DNA from: Anaerolineaceae bacterium UBA6073
GTDB taxonomy: Bacteria > Chloroflexota > Anaerolineae > Anaerolineales > Anaerolineaceae
Assembly (NCBI GenBank): GCA_002436085.1
Contig: DIXT01000008.1
Span: forward strand, 5,531-69,530
Direction: 5' to 3'
Length of the DNA stretch: 64,000 bases
The notes beneath the pieces are model-generated. The model made no database searches. It had not been told where the DNA came from and saw nothing but the letters and a program-made list of their open reading frames with translations. This document shows, one piece after another, positions 24,995 through 31,844 of this stretch. The number at the start of each line of letters is the position of its first letter. The stretch's first letter is position 1. The translations under genes and the position numbers were made by a program.

Positions 24995-26092
24995 ATGCCA
25001 CCTGAAAATGATAAGATTGAATTGGAGCAATTGTACCTTATGAACACCCCTCTCGAAGCACCTGTTTCGAACGCCGCGGCAAATGAAGCCCTGCAAAAGC
25101 TACTGCAAGCCTGCCTGGATGCCCGCAGCCCCTTGATAAAACCTGGCAGTAAAAGCGCGCTGAGGCTGTTTAACGGGTTCTATGAGGGTCTGCCGGGTTT
25201 GGTGGTGGATTTGTTCGCCAGCACGCTGGTCATCTCCAATCACGCCCGCGAACCCGAAAGCCTGGAAGTGGCAATCCAGACCGCGCAGGCGTTTTTCAGG
25301 CAGCAGTTTCCATGGATTTCCAGCGTGCTGATCAAGCGCCGCGCGGCGCAGGAGCTCCACCTCCAGCGCGGAGAGCGCGTGTTTGGGGCGGAGACTGCAG
25401 CGGAAATTGAAGAGGACGGTGTGCGCTATGCCCTCAACCTGCGCCTGAACCAGGACAGCAGCTTTTACCTCGATACGCGCCTGCTGCGGGCTTACCTGCG
25501 CGAAAATTCGGCTGGAAAGTCAGTGCTGAACTGCTTCGCCTATACCGGGGCATTGGGTATTGCCGCCCTGGCGGGCGGCGCGCGTTCGGTTCTGCAGACA
25601 GACCTGAACGCGGAGGCCTTGCGGCTGGCGCGGCGCTCTTATGGGCTGAACCATTTTGCGGGCAGCATGAATTTGCTCCCGCTGGACTTTTTTAAAGCCG
25701 TAAACCGCCTCAAGACCAGTAAATCACTGTTTGATGTCGTAATCCTTGACCCGCCTTTGTTCTCCGCCACGGAAGCCGGTACTGTCAGCCTGACCGGGAA
25801 CTGGCTGACGCTGGTGAACAAGGTGCGCCCGTTGGTCGCGGACGGCGGCCTGCTGATTGCCATCAATAACGCGCTGTATCTTTCCGGCGAAGAGCTTGCC
25901 AGGAGCCTGGATGCGCTTTCGCAGTCCGGGTACGTCCAGCTTGAAACGCGCATTCCTGTGCCGCAGGACGTAACCGGGTACCCCGGGACAATCCTGAATG
26001 CCCCACCCGTCCCGCCCGCGCCTTACAACCACCCCACCAAAATCAGCGTGCTGCGCGTGCGGCGCAAGGACGGCGCGAAAGCCAACCGCTGA
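24995..26092 (+). CDS. RlmI-like class I rRNA (cytosine-C5) methyltransferase
   Basis: 365 residues, or 350 from an ATG at 25040, which has GGAG upstream. RLFNGFYEGLPGLVVDLF resembles the post-PUA linker of RlmI. The catalytic domain has NQDSSFYLDTRLLRAYL, VLNCFAYTGALGIAAL (motif I), TDLNAEALRLARR, and VVILDPPLFS (DPP motif). RlmI methylates 23S rRNA C1962, but relatives differ in target, so no symbol is given. The N-terminal PUA domain seems shortened. Confidence 0.85.
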   Translation: MPPENDKIELEQLYLMNTPLEAPVSNAAANEALQKLLQACLDARSPLIKPGSKSALRLFNGFYEGLPGLVVDLFASTLVISNHAREPESLEVAIQTAQAFFRQQFPWISSVLIKRRAAQELHLQRGERVFGAETAAEIEEDGVRYALNLRLNQDSSFYLDTRLLRAYLRENSAGKSVLNCFAYTGALGIAALAGGARSVLQTDLNAEALRLARRSYGLNHFAGSMNLLPLDFFKAVNRLKTSKSLFDVVILDPPLFSATEAGTVSLTGNWLTLVNKVRPLVADGGLLIAINNALYLSGEELARSLDALSQSGYVQLETRIPVPQDVTGYPGTILNAPPVPPAPYNHPTKISVLRVRRKDGAKANR

Positions 26093-26185
26093 ACCCCGGG
26101 CGGAGCTGACATACCAAAAGTGAAGTTTCCGAAGAAACTAGTAAACTACGTAAATTTTCATTCAATAAACCCTCGCCACAAATGC

Positions 26186-26191
26186 TATAAT
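26186..26191 (+). promoter_or_regulatory. -10 box at the left edge of the AT-rich island
   Basis: TATAAT lies 48 nt before the ATG at 26240. Base composition turns AT-rich here. No -35 was recognised. Confidence 0.45.
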
Positions 26192-26239
26192 GTTGATTAC
26201 ATAAATGGCGCTAACTTATATTAAAATGAGGTGGAAACG

Positions 26240-26632
26240 ATGCCAAATCCTGGTGATTACACTAATTTTTTCCAAGGATTAATAGGAGGCACAGGCGTCT
26301 TACTAGGTTTTACTCTTGCATCTCAGATTACTATCCTAACCCATGTTTTGGATCTATCCGAATTGGATTTAATCTCTAACCCTAATAAAAATAAGATTTT
26401 AATAATTCTCACTTGGTTTTTTTCATTTGTTACTATAATATTAAGTTTTTGCTTAGTGACTTTTCATGCGGCATCCACTGACAAACCAGAAGTTTATGTA
26501 AGAGATGAGTTAGCCGCTTGCGTAAGAATTGCGTACTTGGCTTATATCTTTCTACCCGTTTTGATAGTGATCAGTCAGATTATTTGCAGCTATGTAATTA
26601 CGAAAATGTTACGTAGAAGAGCCAAGGAGTGA
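26240..26632 (+). CDS. Hypothetical membrane protein, three TM helices
   Basis: 130 residues from the ATG at 26240 with GAGGTGG 5 nt upstream. Hydrophobic stretches at about 10-30, 52-75 and 98-118 suggest three membrane helices, and a basic tail (KMLRRRAKE) ends it on the cytoplasmic side. I recognise no family. It is AT-rich, with low GC in third positions, unlike the flanking core genes. The next gene starts 6 bp later, so the two are probably one operon. Confidence 0.7.
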   Translation: MPNPGDYTNFFQGLIGGTGVLLGFTLASQITILTHVLDLSELDLISNPNKNKILIILTWFFSFVTIILSFCLVTFHAASTDKPEVYVRDELAACVRIAYLAYIFLPVLIVISQIICSYVITKMLRRRAKE

Positions 26633-26638
26633 ATTATT

Positions 26639-27775
26639 ATGTGTAAAGCAAGACAATCAAAAAAAGAATACTTTCGATTTCATATGACAGACTGCAATAA
26701 AAAACGAAGTTTATCATTGATAATAACTGGAATATTGATTGTCTTTTTCGTAGTTTCATGTGACGGTCCTGGACCGTCCATCAAGCCCACTTCGCAATAT
26801 CCAACTGTTTTTTTTGATACCGAGACGGCAATTTCGACCGTAGAAACCCCAATTGCAACCGATACATCAACCTCTATCCCCACATCTCCCCCCCCCACAT
26901 CAACACAGTCCCCATCGCCCACTAATCCTACCCCCACTTCGACCCCCACAAATACCCCGTATAATCCATTTCTCAACTGGTCAGACGAACCTAATAACGA
27001 GATCGAAATCCATTACGACTTCTCAAGGATGACAAAAGAAGATGTGAAAAAATTTTTCGAGGTAAACAGATATGATTTTACGGTCGATTCTGAAGGCTTG
27101 CACTGGATTGTCGATGGAAGTCTTCCTGACACTATCAATTCTGAATTTCTAATATGGCCATTAAGGGGTATTAAATATGATATAGCAAATCTGAATATCC
27201 AGAAAGTCATCATTTATTTTTCCCTGGTCAAGCCAGAAACATATCGTTTCTATGATGTAAAAGAATCGAAAACCGTTTTTCCTGAATCAACTTTCTTTTA
27301 TCATTTTGAGTGCAAAGGTAATTCCTACGATGTAAGAATTTTGTCTGGCGCCACAACGTGGATTCTTGCAAAGGACACTTATCAAAATAGTTCGTGGGCC
27401 GAATTAGAATCCTTACCCAAAGACGCGAAACAGTTCAGTGATGGTCTAAGTAAAACTGCAGATTCAGACGAATGGTCAGAAAAATACGTTATCACAGTAA
27501 TTCCCTTTAATTATGATTCAAAGGATAACCGTTTTATTTTGGGTGAAACCTTAATTAGATACGCAAGCAGCTCGCCAATAGATTTTTCTTACTCCTATAC
27601 CTCAGAAAAGAATATTTTGGATTATTTCCCTAATGACCGTTTAACATGGAATGGCTTTGATTGTTTTATTCCAAGCCTTAAGTACATAGGATTTCGCTCT
27701 GAATATGAAAGTGGTATTAATGCAACTATCCATGATATGTATATTATTGGCGAAATAAAAAACATCGATAACTAG
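26639..27775 (+). CDS. Lipoprotein with Pro/Thr/Ser linker, unknown function
   Basis: 378 residues; AAGGAG lies 9 nt before the ATG. A signal of the type KKRSLSLIITGILIVFFVVSC ends in a lipobox Cys. A low-complexity linker of repeated PTS/PTP triplets (about residues 48-105) follows, then a soluble domain of about 270 residues rich in aromatic and acidic residues, probably beta-rich. I do not recognise the domain. Export and lipid anchoring at the outer surface are inferred. It shares architecture with the lipoprotein at 29966. Confidence 0.75.
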   Translation: MCKARQSKKEYFRFHMTDCNKKRSLSLIITGILIVFFVVSCDGPGPSIKPTSQYPTVFFDTETAISTVETPIATDTSTSIPTSPPPTSTQSPSPTNPTPTSTPTNTPYNPFLNWSDEPNNEIEIHYDFSRMTKEDVKKFFEVNRYDFTVDSEGLHWIVDGSLPDTINSEFLIWPLRGIKYDIANLNIQKVIIYFSLVKPETYRFYDVKESKTVFPESTFFYHFECKGNSYDVRILSGATTWILAKDTYQNSSWAELESLPKDAKQFSDGLSKTADSDEWSEKYVITVIPFNYDSKDNRFILGETLIRYASSSPIDFSYSYTSEKNILDYFPNDRLTWNGFDCFIPSLKYIGFRSEYESGINATIHDMYIIGEIKNIDN

Positions 27776-28054
27776 CGTTAGTACAAATTTCGTTATCAAG
27801 TCCCTATTAACACGCATACAGACATACAGCAACAACACTTGAACGAACATATATTTGTCAATGACAATAACGCATTTTCTTCCAACACTATGTCTAGCTT
27901 GAATACAGCGAATTGTATGCGGCATGAACAAGTAAATATTATCCCAAGGCAATTAACTTCTCTTAAAGAGCCGAATTTGGATTTGACAAGGTTTTTTCCT
28001 TATGCTAAAATCTCTGCCACTTCAAGCCCATAAGGCTGAACGAGACAGGCAAGC
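27776..28054 (+). promoter_or_regulatory. Gene-free AT-rich stretch with tRNA-Gly promoter
   Basis: 280 bp with no supported gene. At its right end TTGACA (27983-27988), a 17-bp spacer and TAAAAT (28006-28011) form the best sigma-70 promoter in the window, placed about 44 bp upstream of tRNA-Gly. Confidence 0.8.
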
Positions 28055-28127
<73 letters not shown>

Positions 28128-28134
28128 TGTGAAG

Positions 28135-28164
28135 AAACTGATATAATCGCTATATCAGTTTTTT
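28135..28164 (+). terminator. Terminator between tRNA-Gly and tRNA-Cys
   Basis: AAACTGATATA and TATATCAGTTT form an 11-bp stem around loop ATCGC, followed by more T residues. The TATAAT across the loop could double as a -10 box for tRNA-Cys. Confidence 0.75.
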
Positions 28165-28169
28165 ATTCA

Positions 28170-28240
28170 GGCGACGTGGCCAAGTGGCAAGGCAAGAGTC
28201 TGCAAAACTCTCATCATGGGTTCAAATCCCATCGTCGCCT
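28170..28240 (+). tRNA. tRNA-Cys (anticodon GCA)
   Basis: 71 nt. The acceptor GGCGACG pairs fully with CGTCGCC, the discriminator is T as usual for Cys, and the anticodon stem AGAGT/ACTCT holds loop CTGCAAA with GCA. The T loop has TTCAAAT. CCA is not encoded; a T-run follows directly and may end transcription. Confidence 0.95.
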
Positions 28241-28285
28241 CTTTTTTACGCCTTTTACTAACCCCCACTCCTATTTACAATTTAG

Positions 28286-28330
28286 CTATTCTTTTGCCGC
28301 TTCCAGAATCCGCTCCAGTTCTGCCAGGTT
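28286..28330 (-). pseudogene. Relic of the 3' end of a NagD-like HAD gene
   Basis: Read on the minus strand, the last 15 codons before a TAG at 28286 give ENLAELERILEAAKE. The intact HAD-IIA gene at 30763-31560 ends ENLAELAWMLEAARE, also followed by TAG. Eleven of 15 residues agree, with codon-level similarity. Nothing upstream in frame resembles the HAD protein. It looks like the remnant of a duplicated or displaced gene end. Confidence 0.55.
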
Positions 28331-28342
28331 CTCCCTCCGACC

Positions 28343-28415
28343 GTACTGGTCTCCTGACAATTGCTTAGTAAGGCGGCTTGCGTTTCTTCAAGCCGCTGTT
28401 CTTCTATTTTAAGGC
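28343..28415 (+). repeat. Short dispersed repeat (GGTCTCCTGAC type)
   Basis: Reads CTGGTCTCCTGAC, then a GGCGGCTTG...TTCAAGCCGC hairpin and TTCTTCT. Related copies are at 29785-29846, 30657-30745 and 46988-47113. The remaining gap to the gene at 28520 holds only the HAD relic and no other feature I can identify. Confidence 0.65.
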
Positions 28416-28519
28416 ATCGTATGTCTGTAAAGTTCCATTGTATATGAGCCATCTCGGAAGTACATTGAGCATATTTCAATGAAGTATAATTATTTTAATC
28501 ACGATTTGAAAGGGAGCAT

Positions 28520-29773
28520 ATGGCTAAATGTCGCCTTTGCGGAAAATCAGGACTGTTTTTGCGAGTGTTAGAAAACGGCCTATGTCAAGGCTGTGATGAA
28601 AAAATCCGCTTGGTCATAAAACAGAATCAAGACCTAGTCAGGAACTTGAACAAGACGATTCAAGAAATCGATAGTAATCAAACAACTGAAAAAAAACTAG
28701 AATTGTTTGCCAAAGCTATACGTTTATGCAATCAACTTGCGGAGGCGGAAAGAACCAATTTACTAACATTGAATGAGCCTGCCGAAATTACTCGCAATAA
28801 GCTGGTTGATGCTTGCGAGGACTTTGTTGAAGAAAGGAGGGACTCAATTAATGACCTTTCTGTTGTTAAAATTTCTAGTTTTTTCTCGGATGTTCTTAAG
28901 ACTCGATCTCATACCTGTTTACTTCAATACTTTCTAAAACCCAGGTCGCTTACTTCCATATTGCAAGGCGAATGGCGATCCGCTTGGGAAACCGTTCTAT
29001 TTGAAGATCCTCGTACCACGATAAAAAATCTCATCAGCTATGGACTTCTCAAAGAAGGAGATCTACACGATAAAGTCGCGTTCAACTTGACAGTGACCGA
29101 ATTAAAAAGAATAATTACTCAATCTGGTAATAAGCCAATTGGAAGCAAACAACAACTGGTTCAACAAGCGATCGATATAACCTCAACGAAAGACCTATCC
29201 AATTTACTCAAAAATAATGATATTTACATTTGCACTAACTTGGGGAGAGTGCTTGGGGAATCCTTCAAGCAAGCAGAAGAAATTCGAGAAAATAATGCCC
29301 GCGAAGAAATTTCAAGACTTGTTTCCTCAAAAAATTTTTCTGCAGCAAAAAAGGTAAAGCATGAATTCGAAGCATTACACCCGTGGCCCGCTTTGTTTGG
29401 ATTCTCGTTTGATATTGATATCCCTGATCCTAACAAAAAGTCTCAGTTGGAAATTTATAAGGAATCTGGAGTAGTGAAGGCCGTGCAAATCATGGTTCCA
29501 CCAAAGGCATGTGAAGTTTGCCGTGCACTAGATGGCCTAATATTTGATATCGATTCAGCGCCTGAGCTACCTCCAGCAGGTTGTATGTGCAATGGTAAAT
29601 ATGTTAGTACCTACTTAGCGATCACAGAGACATGGGAGGAGCTTGGGAAACGTTTCGGTATCGATCTTAGTGGAGTGGATAATATTGGTCCAACAATAGA
29701 GGAACTTGCAAAGAAATATAATCTTTCTCCCGAACAAGTAAAGCGATTCAAGAAGTATCGAAATAGAACTTGA
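28520..29773 (+). CDS. Zinc-ribbon, SAP-like and gpF-like C-terminal Cys-cluster protein (unknown function)
   Basis: 417 residues, AAAGGGAG before the ATG. Residues 4-26 hold CRLCG and CQGC, a zinc ribbon. A helical, coiled-coil-prone part follows. About residues 190-220, LTVTELKRIITQSG with GSKQQLVQQAI fits a SAP nucleic-acid-binding motif. Near 335-365, ACEVCRALDGLIFDID and LPPAGCMC resemble the C-terminal Cys cluster of phage Mu gpF-like head proteins (CxxCxxLDG...P...CxC). The last 50 residues look like a Rho-N/SAP-type helix pair. The domain mix is unfamiliar; phage origin or nucleic-acid processing are both possible. AT-rich. Confidence 0.75.
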   Translation: MAKCRLCGKSGLFLRVLENGLCQGCDEKIRLVIKQNQDLVRNLNKTIQEIDSNQTTEKKLELFAKAIRLCNQLAEAERTNLLTLNEPAEITRNKLVDACEDFVEERRDSINDLSVVKISSFFSDVLKTRSHTCLLQYFLKPRSLTSILQGEWRSAWETVLFEDPRTTIKNLISYGLLKEGDLHDKVAFNLTVTELKRIITQSGNKPIGSKQQLVQQAIDITSTKDLSNLLKNNDIYICTNLGRVLGESFKQAEEIRENNAREEISRLVSSKNFSAAKKVKHEFEALHPWPALFGFSFDIDIPDPNKKSQLEIYKESGVVKAVQIMVPPKACEVCRALDGLIFDIDSAPELPPAGCMCNGKYVSTYLAITETWEELGKRFGIDLSGVDNIGPTIEELAKKYNLSPEQVKRFKKYRNRT

Positions 29774-29784
29774 ACCCCCAAACT

Positions 29785-29846
29785 TGCTGGCATCCTGACC
29801 AGCTCTTAGTATGTTGGCTTGCGTTTTTCAAGCTGCCATTCTTTCT
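29785..29846 (+). repeat. Short dispersed repeat (GGTCTCCTGAC type)
   Basis: TGCTGGCATCCTGACCAGC, then GGCTTGCGTTTTTCAAGC and CATTCTTTC. It parallels the copies at 28.34 and 30.66 kb and follows directly after a gene stop. Confidence 0.6.
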
Positions 29847-29912
29847 AGTTCGCATATCCCACGATCGAAGTACTTTGTTGAACGTACATTCGATTAATCA
29901 AGATGGTAAAAG

Positions 29913-29941
29913 ATGACATTTGAGAGTAAAATTCTTATAAT
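29913..29941 (+). promoter_or_regulatory. Promoter of the lipoprotein gene at 29966
   Basis: ATGACA (29913-29918), 17 bp, TATAAT (29936-29941): five of six -35 positions and all -10 positions match the sigma-70 consensus. The ATG follows 25 nt later with GGAGGG in between. Confidence 0.75.
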
Positions 29942-29965
29942 TAAGACAATTGTCCGGGAGGGAAA

Positions 29966-30595
29966 ATGAACAAGAAAAAGCTTTTCACGGAAGTAACTTT
30001 AATCTTTGTAGCCCTAATAATATCGGCTTGCGGTCCATCCCAGGCGGACATCGAAAAAGCGATTGACCAGACGGAAACAGCCCGGCCAACCGCTACACAC
30101 ACTCCCACAAACACACCACTACCAACTAACACTGCCACGCCAACTAAAACGCCAACAGTAATCCCAAGCTCAACTTCAACACGCGGTCCAACTAGTACGC
30201 CAAATCCTAACCTTATTGCCAAAGATTTCATTTATTACTTCAAAGATAATTTCCAGTTTTACGCAAAAAGATTGAACCCGCCCAAAGATGTGGAACTGAC
30301 AAGATTTGAGTTTGTTTATTCTGAGGCCGGAAAATTAGTCCTTATGCTTGAAACAAAATCGGGTTTGCTGGTCCTGAAAGAGGATACACCGTTCACATAT
30401 TCAGTTGCGATGTTGGCTAGTGAGCTTGAAGAAGATCAAAAACTGCCCAAAGAAATCAGTGAGATTCGATTTATTTTTCGTGATAATGACAATTATGTCT
30501 ATAAAGAGTTGGTAATAGAATGGGAAACTTTTATGGATTATGTACAAAATGATATTACTTTCGACCAGTTGCTGGCTGCGTTTAGAAAGCCATAA
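29966..30595 (+). CDS. Lipoprotein with Pro/Thr linker, unknown function
   Basis: 209 residues; GGAGGG precedes the ATG. KKKLFTEVTLIFVALIISAC is a lipoprotein signal with the Cys at residue 22. A linker of TPTNTPLPTNT-like repeats (about 40-82) separates it from a domain of about 120 residues rich in Phe, Glu and Lys. No family recognised. AT-rich, flanked on both sides by the GGTCTCCTGAC-type repeats, as is the gene before it. Confidence 0.75.
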   Translation: MNKKKLFTEVTLIFVALIISACGPSQADIEKAIDQTETARPTATHTPTNTPLPTNTATPTKTPTVIPSSTSTRGPTSTPNPNLIAKDFIYYFKDNFQFYAKRLNPPKDVELTRFEFVYSEAGKLVLMLETKSGLLVLKEDTPFTYSVAMLASELEEDQKLPKEISEIRFIFRDNDNYVYKELVIEWETFMDYVQNDITFDQLLAAFRKP

Positions 30596-30656
30596 GAGCT
30601 CTCATCGACGTGGATTTCAAAGAGATTCGAAAGTCTTCGCAAGAGTCTACTTCGAT

Positions 30657-30745
30657 CGCGCTGGTCTCCTGACCAGCGCGTAGTAGTGCGGTTTATGTTT
30701 TTCAAGCCTCCGTTCTTCGTCAGGTTGAAGAGCGCAACCTGACCT
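30657..30745 (+). repeat. Palindromic dispersed repeat
   Basis: CGCGCTGGTC-TCCT-GACCAGCGCG is a perfect 10-bp hairpin (30657-30680). It is followed by a TTTTTCAAGCC stretch and a second hairpin, CAGGTTG...CAACCTG, ending GACCTAC. The second half closely matches 47083-47110. It might also end transcription from both sides. Confidence 0.75.
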
Positions 30746-30762
30746 ACAACAGACCAATAACG

Positions 30763-31560
30763 CTATTCCCGTGCCGCTTCCAGCATCCATGCCAGCTCCG
30801 CCAGGTTCTCGCACACAAAGTCCGGCTGGAAAGGCGACCCGGGCAAATCCTCCCGCTTTGTCTCCCCGCTAAGCACCAGCGCCGTCCCCACCCCCGCGCT
30901 TGTCCCCATGGCGATATCCGTATACAGCCGGTCCCCGACCATCACCAGGCTTTCCGGCTTCAGTTTCAGGCTTGCAGACAACTGCTCGATCAGGTTCCGG
31001 TCGGGCTTCCCAAAGATTTTATCCGGCAGCCGCCCGGTGGATTTCTCCACCAGCACCATCATCGCGCCGATATCCGGAATGGGGCCGCTCGGCGTCGGGC
31101 AGTTCACATCCGCGTGCGTCGCGAAGTAAGGCAGCCCCTGGCGCACGAACGCGCACAGGCGCACCAGCTTGGCGTAGGTCAGCTCCGTGTCGTAGCCCAG
31201 CACGACCGCCGCGGGCTTCCGTTCATCCAAGCGCACCCCCGCCGCGCGGAAATCCTTCCGCAGGCTGCGTGTGCCAATCAGGCAGACGCCTTTGCCATTA
31301 AAACTCTCGCGAAGATAGCGGATGGCGGCATCCCCGGCGGTGAACACGCGCGCGTCCCCTTCCTGCACACCAAAGCCCATCAATTTCGTGACATAATCCG
31401 CCCGGCTGCGGGACGTGTTGTTGGTCAGGAATGAAAATGGGATCTCCAGCCGGTTCAGCAGCGCCAGAAATTCCAGCCCGCCCGGCAGCAGCCGCTCGCC
31501 CAAAAAGAAGGTTCCGTCCATGTCCAAAATAAAGCCCTGCGCTTGCCGTAAAGATTTCAT
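30763..31560 (-). CDS. HAD-IIA family hydrolase (NagD-like)
   Basis: 265 residues from the ATG at 31560 (GGTGAG 7 nt upstream; a GTG at 31572 is possible). Motif I is FILDMDGTFFLGERLLPG, motif II FLTNNTSRSRADY, and the C2-type cap and motif IV MVGDRLYTDIAMGTSAG follow. Family members dephosphorylate nucleotides or sugar phosphates; the substrate is unknown. It is divergent from copZ across 77 bp. A relic of the same 3' end sits at 28.3 kb. Confidence 0.92.
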   Translation of the reverse strand: MKSLRQAQGFILDMDGTFFLGERLLPGGLEFLALLNRLEIPFSFLTNNTSRSRADYVTKLMGFGVQEGDARVFTAGDAAIRYLRESFNGKGVCLIGTRSLRKDFRAAGVRLDERKPAAVVLGYDTELTYAKLVRLCAFVRQGLPYFATHADVNCPTPSGPIPDIGAMMVLVEKSTGRLPDKIFGKPDRNLIEQLSASLKLKPESLVMVGDRLYTDIAMGTSAGVGTALVLSGETKREDLPGSPFQPDFVCENLAELAWMLEAARE

Positions 31561-31595
31561 GTATAGACTCACCGGTTGATATTGAATTCCACTTG

Positions 31596-31624
31596 ACTAC
31601 AATGGTTACTACAATAACTAAAAT
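31596..31624 (+). promoter_or_regulatory. copZ-copA control region candidate
   Basis: ACTACAAT occurs twice (31596-31603 and 31608-31615), 12 bp apart, between TTGACT (31593-31598) and TAAAAT (31619-31624). The 20-bp spacing is long, as in promoters of MerR-family metal regulators, but no regulator gene is adjacent. GTTA-N6-TAAC overlaps it. Metal-responsive control is inference. Confidence 0.35.
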
Positions 31625-31637
31625 GAAAGCAGGAAAT

Positions 31638-31844
31638 ATGACCAGCAAAACGTATTTTATCCCGAATATCAGCTGCATGCACTGCGTAATGAACATTAAG
31701 AAGCGCTTGAACGAAATTGAAGGCGTCGAGAGCGTGGAAGGTAACGCCCAAACCCGCGAAGTGAAAGTGGAATTCAGCAACCCCGCGACGGAAGAAGTCA
31801 TCCTCCAGGCGCTCGCGGAAATCAATTACCCGGCTGAGGTTTAG
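31638..31844 (+). CDS. copZ: Heavy-metal-associated (HMA) domain copper chaperone
   Basis: 68 residues from the ATG at 31638, with AGGAA upstream. KTYFIPNISCMHCVMNIKKRLNEIEGVESVE has the CxxC metal site and the rest gives a ferredoxin-like HMA fold. It passes Cu(I) to the P-type ATPase whose ATG follows the stop codon directly. The symbol is by role and context. Confidence 0.9.
   Translation: MTSKTYFIPNISCMHCVMNIKKRLNEIEGVESVEGNAQTREVKVEFSNPATEEVILQALAEINYPAEV

Noticed and set aside
26680..26976. Minus-strand Val/Gly-rich frame over the lipoprotein
   Set aside because: Complement of the Pro/Thr/Ser linker codons; not a gene.
27641..28033. Short frames on both strands before tRNA-Gly
   Set aside because: No ribosome binding site, no recognisable sequence; one overlaps the lipoprotein end antisense.
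28282..28479. Short minus-strand open frame
   Set aside because: It runs through the repeat in a phase different from the HAD relic and has no gene features.
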